Assembly (NCBI RefSeq): GCF_902833055.1
Contig: NZ_CADFEJ010000005.1
Coordinates: forward strand, 1 to 64,000
DNA: 64,000 bases
Direction: 5' to 3'
Source of the DNA: Burkholderia territorii
Lineage (GTDB): Bacteria > Pseudomonadota > Gammaproteobacteria > Burkholderiales > Burkholderiaceae
Shown: positions 7,244-15,700 of the stretch, piece by piece
Layout: the number at the start of each line of letters is the position of its first letter
Numbering within the stretch: the first letter of the stretch is position 1
The notes under the pieces: model-generated
Databases searched by the model: none
The model's input: the letters and a program-made list of their open reading frames with translations, nothing else
Told to the model about the DNA's origin: nothing
Translations under genes and position numbers: made by a program

Positions 7244-9174
7244 CAAGCTCCTCTCCATTGTTGCTGCCTAAGCTGCTCGGCTTCGGCCTTGCTTTGTTCG
7301 TCGGCCACCGTGTTCCAATCGATATGCGATGGTTTGACGATGCTTTGGGGAGCGCCAAGCTCGAAGTAGTCGTCATAGCCCAGCGTCCAGTCGGCCAGCT
7401 TCATCAAGCGGTTCCAGAATGCCGGCTTCTCATACGCATCGCAGAAGCCGACCGGCAGGTCGTAGGCGGCCACACGACGCATGAATGCCTGATGCTTGGG
7501 CAGCGTGCTGTGATTGGGCGGTTCGGCGAGGTAGGTATCGAGTCGCGCCAGCATTTCGTCCTGCGTCTCTGGCCGAGTCGTGCGCCTGGAGCTGTAAATG
7601 TCCTCGGTCGTCACGGTGCGCTCAGGCTGATAGATCGAGCGTGTATATCGGTAGTCGGGATCAGCGTAATTCCCTGTGTTGGGATCATTCGGATCAGTGA
7701 TCCACTTGCCCATAGAAGGTGCATCGGCGCGAGAGTCCTCAAAGATGGCCATTTCTTCCGCCGTGACCGGCTGCGGCACCTCCTCCGCGTTGATCGTCAC
7801 GGTTTGGTCGGGATGGGGCATCGCCCAAAGTTTCATGAGGGGCGTAAAAACATTGCGGTTTCCATTCCAGAAATCCGTCGGCTTTGCACCGGCTACCAGC
7901 TTGTCCTCGGGAATCGGCGGCAACGTACCGAACTTTTTTACGCCCGGCGCATCGCCCACTGGCGTGCCGCGCGCCAGCATGCGCTGCTTGACGGTATCGC
8001 CCAGCTCGGCGAGCAGTTTGTCGTCCACACCCTGCCAACCGATGCTTTGCAGCGGCACCGCGCCCATGACGCGGTCGTGCGGCGTGAAGTACACGTACAG
8101 CCGGCCGTGATTGTCGCGCTCGTGCACGCCCGATTTGCGCTGGTTGTCTGGCCGCCAGAAGTTCATGTCCTCAGACGCGCCACACTGCAACTGCTGCAAT
8201 TGCGCGTCGGTGAAGACGCGCTTGTCCTCCTTGATCCGGTTTGCGATATTCCGGAAGGTATTGACGCGTGCTTCTGGAGTCGGGCGCTCCGTACCACAGG
8301 CCAGTGCGTCCGTGAGCTTGTCATTAAGAGCGTACGGCGAATTCATCACGAACCGGGCATCAGGCGCGCGCGTCTTGCACAGTGCGGTCGCCGCCATCGC
8401 AATCATGGTGCCCTGGCTGTGCGACATCACCGTCACCGTATCGCGCGGACATTCTTTGCGGATGCGGTCGATCAGGTCGGCCAGGCGCTGGGCCGCATGC
8501 GCGTAATAAGAGCGCGGTGGCGCGTCCTGCAACTGGCGATCGGCTTCCGTGTTCAACGTCTGCATGTCGAATCCGAGCACATGACGTTTGAAGCCCGCTT
8601 CGCTCCATAGCTGCTGCAGGTTGTTGGTGCCGTTCTGGAAGGGGCCGCCGCCCCAAAACCAGGGCCCTTTCTCATTCGTGCAGTCGGGAGTGCCCCACGC
8701 CGCGAGATCCGTGCCGCGCAGGTTGCGCAACGGGATACGCCAGTTGCGCTCGGTGCCGTCAGCCGCGCGGTAACCCCAGTAGAAGCGGATTACGGGGGAG
8801 TTGCCTTCATCTCCTCTCTTAATGTATCTAGGTACGACACGCTCCCCATCCGTCGTGCTATAGGTGTTCGCCTTCAGATCGCTCCGTTTCAGCCGTTCGT
8901 TAAGCCCCTTACACAGCGCCTGTTCCGCTGCGTCATACCACTCACCCTCGGAATTGACGCCATGCACGAATATGATGACCCCCGGCATATGCGGCGGAAT
9001 GCGACACTCGGCGCGCACCTGGAAGCTGGTCGGCGTGTGATATGACTCCCAGTATGGCCGCCCCAGATGATCGCGCTTCATCGGCACGATGCGCGTTGCA
9101 AACGGGTGCTGATAAGGCTTTGGTGCATCGTCGTCGTCGGATGTATCGTTTGGCTGATTGGGCTGGTCGGTCAT
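7243..9174 (-). CDS. tle3: Tle3 family phospholipase effector of type VI secretion
   Basis: A 643-residue alpha/beta-hydrolase. The oxyanion loop is FVHGVN (about residues 69-74) and the nucleophile elbow is SHSQGT with catalytic Ser253; a candidate catalytic Asp or His lies in the later FTPHDRVMG segment. The long C-terminal part, rich in PQPVT/TDPNDP-type segments, corresponds to the DUF3274 region of Tle3. Tle3 enzymes hydrolyse membrane phospholipids of rival bacteria after delivery on VgrG. There is no signal peptide, as expected for a type VI cargo. The gene starts 3 bp after vgrG and runs into tli3. Confidence 0.88.
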   Translation of the reverse strand: MTDQPNQPNDTSDDDDAPKPYQHPFATRIVPMKRDHLGRPYWESYHTPTSFQVRAECRIPPHMPGVIIFVHGVNSEGEWYDAAEQALCKGLNERLKRSDLKANTYSTTDGERVVPRYIKRGDEGNSPVIRFYWGYRAADGTERNWRIPLRNLRGTDLAAWGTPDCTNEKGPWFWGGGPFQNGTNNLQQLWSEAGFKRHVLGFDMQTLNTEADRQLQDAPPRSYYAHAAQRLADLIDRIRKECPRDTVTVMSHSQGTMIAMAATALCKTRAPDARFVMNSPYALNDKLTDALACGTERPTPEARVNTFRNIANRIKEDKRVFTDAQLQQLQCGASEDMNFWRPDNQRKSGVHERDNHGRLYVYFTPHDRVMGAVPLQSIGWQGVDDKLLAELGDTVKQRMLARGTPVGDAPGVKKFGTLPPIPEDKLVAGAKPTDFWNGNRNVFTPLMKLWAMPHPDQTVTINAEEVPQPVTAEEMAIFEDSRADAPSMGKWITDPNDPNTGNYADPDYRYTRSIYQPERTVTTEDIYSSRRTTRPETQDEMLARLDTYLAEPPNHSTLPKHQAFMRRVAAYDLPVGFCDAYEKPAFWNRLMKLADWTLGYDDYFELGAPQSIVKPSHIDWNTVADEQSKAEAEQLRQQQWRGA

Positions 9175-9177
9175 GCG

Positions 9178-11691
9178 TCAGGCTTCCTTATTGTTCTGGA
9201 GCAGCAGCTTGAGGCCCTGAGCGACGTCCTGCCGGCTCAACGAGGTCTCGCCTTTGTCGCTGGTAATGCCCTCGACAACCTGGCCATTGGCGAGCTGTAT
9301 CTTGTATGGGCGGTTCGCGACCGGTCTGCCGGTGATGTCATCGCTGAGAATGAACCGCTCGTCATGCGCGATATCGACCTGGTTGAACTTCGGCAGCGGC
9401 AACGACAGCGCACCCGGTCCTTCCTTCTGGATTTCGATAATCTTCAGGATCAGGCAGCCAGCCCCGCCAATCTCGACGTTATCGCCCTGCACCTTGATAT
9501 AGGCCGTACCGCCGCCGCCCAGCACCACCCCGTTGGCGGCGTTGACTGTCGTGGTGCCGTCGGCACTCGTGATCCGCATGTCCTTCTGCGCCACCAGTTC
9601 CATCGCATCCGACTGTGCCTGGATCTGGACCTTGCCACGCGCCGAGAAGATCTTGATGCCCAGCTTGTGCGCGAACAGCGACAGCACGTCGCCGGCCGCG
9701 ATCGCGACGTTGCGCAACGCATTCACGTTGAAGCGTGCGGACGTGCCGACGCTGACATCCTTGCCCGCCGACATCATCACCCGTTCCGGCGTTGCGAGCC
9801 CAATGCCGTTCGGCGCGGACAGCGCGATCACGGCCTTCTTCAGGCCCGCGAGTTCGTCCTTCAGCCATGCGTTTTCCGCCTTCAGGTCTGCGGTCTCCGC
9901 CTGCGCCACCGCGGCGGCATCGGCCAGACCCTGAGCCTGCGCCTGCGTCAGCGCAAACTGGTTCGCTGCCGGCCGCATGTCGGTCGTCTTCCCGATAGCC
10001 TTGTCCTGCTTGTCGGACGACACCAGCAGGCCGCCACCGGCGCGCACGTGCCCTCGATCGTCCGTTCGCAGCTCGAACCCTTCGCCACGGGGTTGCTGGT
10101 CCCGGTCCACCGTAAAGCCCAGGTTCAGCTGCGTCTTGCCGTGTTCGGTGGCAAGTTTGATGTGCTCCTTGCCGTCCCGGTCGTCCATCTCCAGGGTGTT
10201 GTTCGAGCGCGTGCGAAGCGTATTGCGCGTGCCCCAGGGCGCCCCCGCCACGATCGGATCCGTGTGTTGGGCGGTATGAAGCACGTGGCTGATGAACGGC
10301 AAGTCCACACAGCCCCACAGGAAGCTCACACCGACGACGGTGCCTTCGACGAGCCCGAAGTGAAAGCCCGTCTGGTCTGGTCCCGCGAACGGTTTCGCCA
10401 GGCGCATCGGGCAGCTTTGCAGGCCCGGTACACGTTTGTCGCGATCCATATGGATGTCGACGACGTAACCGCCCTGATTGCCCAGGTAGGGATCTTTCCA
10501 GCCGCCCGATGACGCGATCGTCCCCGTGATGACTCCGTCGATCCTCGGCCACGTTCCTTCCTTCAGCGGCATCCGGTACTGCCGATCGGACGGGATCGCC
10601 TCGAACTTGACGTGATAGGCCTGCTTGCGCGTCGCGCTGCATTTCGCCCGCACCACGACGAGCCCGTACTTCGCCTCGGGTAATGCCCGGTTCGACAGCT
10701 TCAGCACCGACGCAGGCGTGAGATCCAGCATGTCGCATTCGCCGTGATACTCGACCTGTTCGGCCAGCGCCGCCTCCCGGCGCAGTTGCGCCTCTTCCTT
10801 CGCCTCTTCCTCGCTCAGGTTCGGCGTGCCCCACGTATATGCGTCGCCATACGTGGTGCGATCCTGGTGGATCTGGCTGGCCGTCTGGATCGGCTCGGAT
10901 ATCGCCGTCTCGGTGTTGAACGTGCGCACCGTGTAGGTCGCGGGCAGGGTCTTCGCGCGCATTTCGAGCGAACTGACCGACTCGACCCCGTGCGCTTCCA
11001 GTCCACTGTGCGGCCGGTATGCGACCGTCAGGCGGTCAGGATCGCGACGGTAGTGTGCGTAGTCGTCGCCGAAACGCACCAGCTCACAGCGCTCGCCTTC
11101 CTCACAAACAAACCAGATACCCGAGCGGCGGCACAGCCGCGTGATGAATGCCAGGTCATCCTCGCCCCATTGCATCACGAAGCCGCGCTTGCGATAGGTT
11201 CGGTGCAGTTTGAATTCAAAACCTGCGAAGACCTGATTGAACTCATGCTCCCGCAAGATCTGCTCGATGATCTCGGGAATGGTCATATCAAGGAAAAATC
11301 GGCATTTCCGCGCGTTGCGCAACAGCGCAAGCCGCGATTCCAGCACGATCTCGTAGAGCGACTGATCGCGGTTGGTGGCCTTCAGCGCGAAACCTGTCAC
11401 CACCCCTTGCACACGCCGCGCGCCTTCAGGTTCGCTCCAGCGGTCACGTGGCGGGGGCTGGACCACGAAGGCGCCGATCCGGTTCAGGAATTCGCTGCGC
11501 GACAGGTCGTGCCGCGGATGGGTGAACTCGATCGTGTACCTGGTCGGCTCGCCGATGCCGCGCGTGCCCTCGAATGCGTAGATGTCCGCGAGTGCCGCAG
11601 CGGGCGCTCCCATGAGCTCCAGGCTATAGAACTGATGGATGTTGACGCCCGCGCGCGCAGGCGTGTCGGAAAAGGCCGTGCTCGCAGTCAA
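9178..11691 (-). CDS. vgrG: VgrG spike protein with C-terminal extension
   Basis: An 837-residue type VI spike protein. It has a gp27-like base domain (about 1-400), a gp5-like OB domain (near 440-520, with GVSFLWGCVDLPF), a coiled-coil-like stretch (about 575-625, AETADLKAENAWLKDEL), the DUF2345 beta-prism repeats, and a C-terminal extension (about 760-837, DITGRPVANRPYKIQL) resembling transthyretin-like effector-docking domains. The start appears to be TTG with GGAG 8 nt upstream; no better codon is in frame. It heads the operon and the adjacent tle3 is the obvious cargo. Confidence 0.92.
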   Translation of the reverse strand: MTASTAFSDTPARAGVNIHQFYSLELMGAPAAALADIYAFEGTRGIGEPTRYTIEFTHPRHDLSRSEFLNRIGAFVVQPPPRDRWSEPEGARRVQGVVTGFALKATNRDQSLYEIVLESRLALLRNARKCRFFLDMTIPEIIEQILREHEFNQVFAGFEFKLHRTYRKRGFVMQWGEDDLAFITRLCRRSGIWFVCEEGERCELVRFGDDYAHYRRDPDRLTVAYRPHSGLEAHGVESVSSLEMRAKTLPATYTVRTFNTETAISEPIQTASQIHQDRTTYGDAYTWGTPNLSEEEAKEEAQLRREAALAEQVEYHGECDMLDLTPASVLKLSNRALPEAKYGLVVVRAKCSATRKQAYHVKFEAIPSDRQYRMPLKEGTWPRIDGVITGTIASSGGWKDPYLGNQGGYVVDIHMDRDKRVPGLQSCPMRLAKPFAGPDQTGFHFGLVEGTVVGVSFLWGCVDLPFISHVLHTAQHTDPIVAGAPWGTRNTLRTRSNNTLEMDDRDGKEHIKLATEHGKTQLNLGFTVDRDQQPRGEGFELRTDDRGHVRAGGGLLVSSDKQDKAIGKTTDMRPAANQFALTQAQAQGLADAAAVAQAETADLKAENAWLKDELAGLKKAVIALSAPNGIGLATPERVMMSAGKDVSVGTSARFNVNALRNVAIAAGDVLSLFAHKLGIKIFSARGKVQIQAQSDAMELVAQKDMRITSADGTTTVNAANGVVLGGGGTAYIKVQGDNVEIGGAGCLILKIIEIQKEGPGALSLPLPKFNQVDIAHDERFILSDDITGRPVANRPYKIQLANGQVVEGITSDKGETSLSRQDVAQGLKLLLQNNKEA

Positions 11692-12048
11692 GGACGATCT
11701 CCATGAGACGTTTTCGGAATACCCCGCGCAACCCTAATCGAATGCGGGCCGAATCGGAATCAGACCGTTCTGAATTTAGCGAGCATTGATATTTTGATAA
11801 ATGGTTTACAAAGGATTCCGAATGAGCGATTCAGGATGGCCTGCTCAAATTAGCCAAGAGAGAGAAGGATTTTGTCTGCGAGGGCGGCGTTTTGGCATTG
11901 ATTTTTTTAAGGCCGCCACGCATTGGAATCGCTCGCCCGAGGTATTGCGACGTCGCCAACTCCAATTCGTATTGAACTCATTTGCTTCGTCCGGAGGTCC
12001 GTTCCACGAATACGAACGAATCACGAGCTCCGATCTGGCGCCCAACGC
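11692..12048. other. AT-richer intergenic region upstream of vgrG
   Basis: About 357 bp with clearly lower GC than the surroundings. Short open frames here lack codon bias and known motifs. It should hold the vgrG promoter, but I could not identify a convincing -35/-10 pair. Confidence 0.5.
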
Positions 12049-13392
12049 TCAGCGGCCAAACGTGCGGGTATGGTCGTCGTAGTCGAACAGTCCCGCATAG
12101 CGGCCCCAGTCGGTCACGACTCGCAGCGCCTGGTCCGCGCTGCGCGGATCGAGATGGTCCTCGAGTTCGAGCTCGAAACGCTCGCGCGGCGCGCGATGTC
12201 CTGCACGTTCGCCCAGCACCTCGTCGATATGCGCGGCGAGCGGCACGAACCGCACGAGATGCTCGCGAAACAGACGCCGCCTCGCATCGTCGTCGCTTTG
12301 GGCAAACACGTGGCCCGCGGCACTCAGCCGGATGGCCCGGTCGTGCCATTCGGCGAACGCGAGCAGATGAAGCGCGGCCGCCGTCGGATACAGCGCGTCG
12401 GCCCGGAGCGCGAGCGCCGATGCAATCGTGCCGAGCTCCGCATGACCGTCGTACGGCGCGGCCGCGAGCGCGTCGACGAATCCGGCGAGATGGTGGCTCG
12501 ACACGTCGGGCAGTTTCATGGCCAGCGCACTGCCCGCCGCTTCGCGGCCTGCCGTCGCGTCGGTGATGCGCGCGGTCAGCGTCGCATAGATCCTGCCGAC
12601 GATCGCCTGAACGGCCGGATCATGCCGGCTGCGCGGACGCGGCAGCGGCACGCTCAGCGCTGCCTCGATATGCGCCGGACCGGCGCCGAGCACCAGGATG
12701 CGATCGCACATGAGCACGGCCTCCTCGATGTTGTGCGTCACCATCAGCACCGAGCGGATCGACAGCTGGCGCGCGTCCCACAGATCGAGAAAATCGGTGC
12801 GCAGCGTTTCGGCGGTCAGCACGTCGAGCGCCGAGAACGGTTCGTCCATCAGCATCAGCACGGGTTCGCTCACGAGCGCGCGCGCGAACCCGACCCGCTG
12901 ACGCATCCCGCCCGACAGCTCGCGCGGAAACGCCGATTCGAACCCGTCGAGCCCGATCACCTCGATCGCGGCGGCCGCGCGTGCGCGTGCGTCCTCCGGC
13001 GCCAGGCCGAGCGCGTCGAGGCCCAGCTCGACGTTTTCGATGACGGTCAGCCACGGGTACAGCGCGAAGGTCTGGAATACCACCGCGATGCCGTCGGTCG
13101 GCTCTGTGAGCGGTGCGCCGCGATACGTCACCGCGCCGGACGACGGCTTCACGAGCCCGCCGGCAATCCTCAGCAACGTGGATTTGCCCGAACCCGAGCG
13201 GCCCAGCAGGCCCAGAATCTCGCCTTCATGCAGCGCGAGATCGATATCGGCGAGCACGTGCAGCGGTTCGCCGGACGGCTTCGTGAACGATTTGCATACG
13301 GCGCGCATCTCGAGCACGACGGGTGCCTCGTCCGAAGGCGGCGCAGCCGCGCTCGCGACACGCCCTTCCGTGGATTCGCCGAGATGGGTCAC
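12049..13392 (-). CDS. ABC transporter ATPase with AAA-associated C-terminal domain
   Basis: A 447-residue ATPase of the nitrate/sulfonate/taurine importer type. Visible motifs are Walker A GRSGSGKST, Q-loop FQTFAL, signature LSGGMRQRV and Walker B VLMLMDEPF. After the ATPase domain (to about residue 280) comes a further 150 residues matching the AAA-associated C-terminal domain found on some importer ATPases, which may be regulatory. The start is GTG at 13392 with GGGAGAA upstream. It follows the permease gene by 35 bp. No binding protein is present nearby, so the substrate cannot be inferred. Confidence 0.88.
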   Translation of the reverse strand: MTHLGESTEGRVASAAAPPSDEAPVVLEMRAVCKSFTKPSGEPLHVLADIDLALHEGEILGLLGRSGSGKSTLLRIAGGLVKPSSGAVTYRGAPLTEPTDGIAVVFQTFALYPWLTVIENVELGLDALGLAPEDARARAAAAIEVIGLDGFESAFPRELSGGMRQRVGFARALVSEPVLMLMDEPFSALDVLTAETLRTDFLDLWDARQLSIRSVLMVTHNIEEAVLMCDRILVLGAGPAHIEAALSVPLPRPRSRHDPAVQAIVGRIYATLTARITDATAGREAAGSALAMKLPDVSSHHLAGFVDALAAAPYDGHAELGTIASALALRADALYPTAAALHLLAFAEWHDRAIRLSAAGHVFAQSDDDARRRLFREHLVRFVPLAAHIDEVLGERAGHRAPRERFELELEDHLDPRSADQALRVVTDWGRYAGLFDYDDHTRTFGR

Positions 13393-13427
13393 GCGGTTCT
13401 CCCGTAGGCCAATGATGGGTTGCCGGC

Positions 13428-15161
13428 TCAATCGAGCCGTGTGCGGCGTTCCGCGAACGCGTACATCGGGCGCCACACGAGCCGATTGGTCGCGATCACG
13501 AGCAGCGACATCACGGCGACGCCGAGCGCGATGCGTGGATAGTCGCCGGCGTCGGTCATCCGCGCGATATAGGCGCCGAGCCCGCCGGCATCCAGGCGTG
13601 TGCTGCCCCAGCTCACGGACTCGGTGACGATGCTCGCATTCCATGCGCCGCCCGACGCGGTAATCGCGCCAGTCACGAAGTACGGCAGCACGCCCGGCAG
13701 CATGACGCATCGCCACCAGGTCGTCGGCCGCACGCGGAAGCATGCGGCGGCTTCACGCAGGTCGGCGGGGAATGCGCTCGCACCGGCGATCACGTTGAAC
13801 AGGACATACCATTGCGCGCCCAATATCATCAGCGGACACAGCCAGATGTCGGGGTCGAGCCGCAGGCGCACGATCGCGAACACCGCGACCGGAAACAGCA
13901 GGTTGGCGGGAAACGCGGCGAGGAACTGCGTGACCGGCTGGATGCGGGCGGCCACGCCCGGCCGGAGCCCGATCGCGATGCCGATCGGCACCCAGATCAT
14001 GGACGCGAGGACGACCAGCACGGTCACGCGGACGAACGTCAGCGCGCCTTCGCTTGCGACAACGCGCAGGTCCGTCCAGGTGAGCGTCGCGTGACCGAGC
14101 CGGAACAGCTCGTATGCCGCATACGCGCATCCCGCGCTGCACAGCGCGAACCAGAGAACGTCGCCCGCGTGCCGCGGCAGCGCGATCCGGTCGTGCCACG
14201 CCCAGACGAATCCATGCAGCCGAGCGCGCGCCGCTCGATGCAGCGCCGCGCGGACCGGCCCGCTCGCCCGGGCCATCCATCGCGATCGGTGGAACAGATC
14301 GAGCATCCAGCTGCGCGACGCGACGGTTGACGCGGCATCGCCGTAGCGGAACCGTTCCGACCATGCGACCAGCGGCCTGAACAGCAACTGGTCGTACAGG
14401 ACGATCGCGATGCTCATCGCGACGATCGCCCAGCCGACGGCAGCGAGGTCGCGACTCGAGATCGCATGCGCGACGTAGGCGCCGACGCCCGGCAGGTCGA
14501 CGTGCAGGTTGCCGACCGCGATCGCCTCGGACGCGACCACGAAAAACCAGCCGCCCGACATCGACATCATCGCGTTCCAGACGAGTCCCGGCATCGCGAA
14601 CGGCACGTCGAGGCGCCAGAAGCGCTGCCATGCCGACAGCCGGAAGCTGCGGCTGGCCTCGTCGAGATCGAGGGGCACCGTTCGCAGCGCCTGATAGAAG
14701 CTGAACGTCATGTTCCATGCCTGGCTGGTGAAGATCGCGAAGATCGCCGCGCACTCGGCGCCCAGGATCCGCCCGGGAAACAGCGACAGGAAGAACAGCA
14801 CCGTAAACGACAGGTAGCCGAGAATCGGCACCGACTGCAGCACGTCGAGCAGCGGGATCAACACGCGCTCGGCACGACGGCTGCGCGCCGCAGCGGTCGC
14901 GTAGACGAACGTGAACACAATCGACGCGAACAGTGCCGCGAACATGCGCGCGACGGTGCGCAGCGTATAGCCGGGCAGCGCCGCGGGCGACAGCGAAATG
15001 GCCGGGGGATGCGCCACCGCGAGCGGGCCGGCCATCTGGTGCGCCCAGATGCCGGCCAGCAACAGGAAACCGACCACGATCAGCAGCGCGGCGAGATCCC
15101 GCCAGCCCGGCACGGGCAGCGTCCAGCGGCCGCCCCGCAATACCTCCGCATGGTGCTCCAC
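13428..15161 (-). CDS. ABC transporter permease, two fused inner-membrane domains
   Basis: A 577-residue membrane protein with two BPD-type permease domains in tandem. Each has an EAA-type loop that contacts the ATPase (LDEASRSFRLSAWQRF and LREAAACFRVRPTTWW). About 12 membrane segments are evident. A single polypeptide thus replaces the usual permease homodimer. The start is GTG at 15161, preceded by GGGGAGGGG; an upstream in-frame extension lacks a ribosome binding site and would cover the regulatory box at 15220. It is the first gene of the transporter operon. Confidence 0.88.
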   Translation of the reverse strand: MEHHAEVLRGGRWTLPVPGWRDLAALLIVVGFLLLAGIWAHQMAGPLAVAHPPAISLSPAALPGYTLRTVARMFAALFASIVFTFVYATAAARSRRAERVLIPLLDVLQSVPILGYLSFTVLFFLSLFPGRILGAECAAIFAIFTSQAWNMTFSFYQALRTVPLDLDEASRSFRLSAWQRFWRLDVPFAMPGLVWNAMMSMSGGWFFVVASEAIAVGNLHVDLPGVGAYVAHAISSRDLAAVGWAIVAMSIAIVLYDQLLFRPLVAWSERFRYGDAASTVASRSWMLDLFHRSRWMARASGPVRAALHRAARARLHGFVWAWHDRIALPRHAGDVLWFALCSAGCAYAAYELFRLGHATLTWTDLRVVASEGALTFVRVTVLVVLASMIWVPIGIAIGLRPGVAARIQPVTQFLAAFPANLLFPVAVFAIVRLRLDPDIWLCPLMILGAQWYVLFNVIAGASAFPADLREAAACFRVRPTTWWRCVMLPGVLPYFVTGAITASGGAWNASIVTESVSWGSTRLDAGGLGAYIARMTDAGDYPRIALGVAVMSLLVIATNRLVWRPMYAFAERRTRLD

Positions 15162-15700
15162 GACGCCCCTCCCCGCCGATGATGGCGGTTCATCTTCCCG
15201 GGCGGGGCCGCCGGCGGGCTTGATATGCGTCAATGGTCCTGCATTGCGTGGCGCCACGCTTGCAGCGCGTCGTGCCACGCCACGACCATCGTTCACGCGC
15301 ATTCCGACGACCCCCGTTCCGGACGCGCCGTGCCGCACCGCGCCGACCAGCGCACCTGCGCCGCTCATCCTGCCGGGTACGCGTTCGCGGGCGCCTCGAC
15401 GAGCGCGTCGAGGCGGTCCGCTCGAGCTCGTCCGTCCGGTCTACCCGGTGGTAGCGCCCCGGTCCGAACGCGCCACCGAGCCGCCGTCGGCCACGCCAAC
15501 CGGGTTGCGCATCCACCCTGCAATCCACGGCAGAATTTACAAATGTGGCGTCATCCGGCACCGCCGGCGCATGCCGGGCCTGTCCCGCAGGGCCGCGTCG
15601 CCTGCCCCGGGCGCGCGGCACGCGGCTTGCTCGCGTCGGCCCGAATATGGCTGCGGCACGGAATCGCCGGCCCGCCAACGCCATTGCCTGGTCGTGATCT
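15162..15700. other. Intergenic region between divergent transporter and kinase genes
   Basis: About 540 bp with no supported gene; the open frames on both strands are low-complexity Arg/Ala-rich shadows. It contains the FNR/ANR-type box at 15220-15233 and, presumably nearer 15530-15690, the promoter of the rightward histidine kinase. Confidence 0.55.
15220..15233 (-). promoter_or_regulatory. FNR/ANR-type box upstream of the ABC permease gene
   Basis: TTGAT-ATGC-GTCAA. The centre is 32 bp from GAAGAT (15197-15192, minus strand; 3 of 6 matches to TATAAT), again class II geometry, giving a short leader of about 25 nt before the GTG start. Confidence 0.55.

Noticed and set aside
11801..12082. 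A 93-residue open frame in the AT-richer gap upstream of vgrG
   Set aside because: No ribosome binding site, no domain and codon use unlike the rest of the window.
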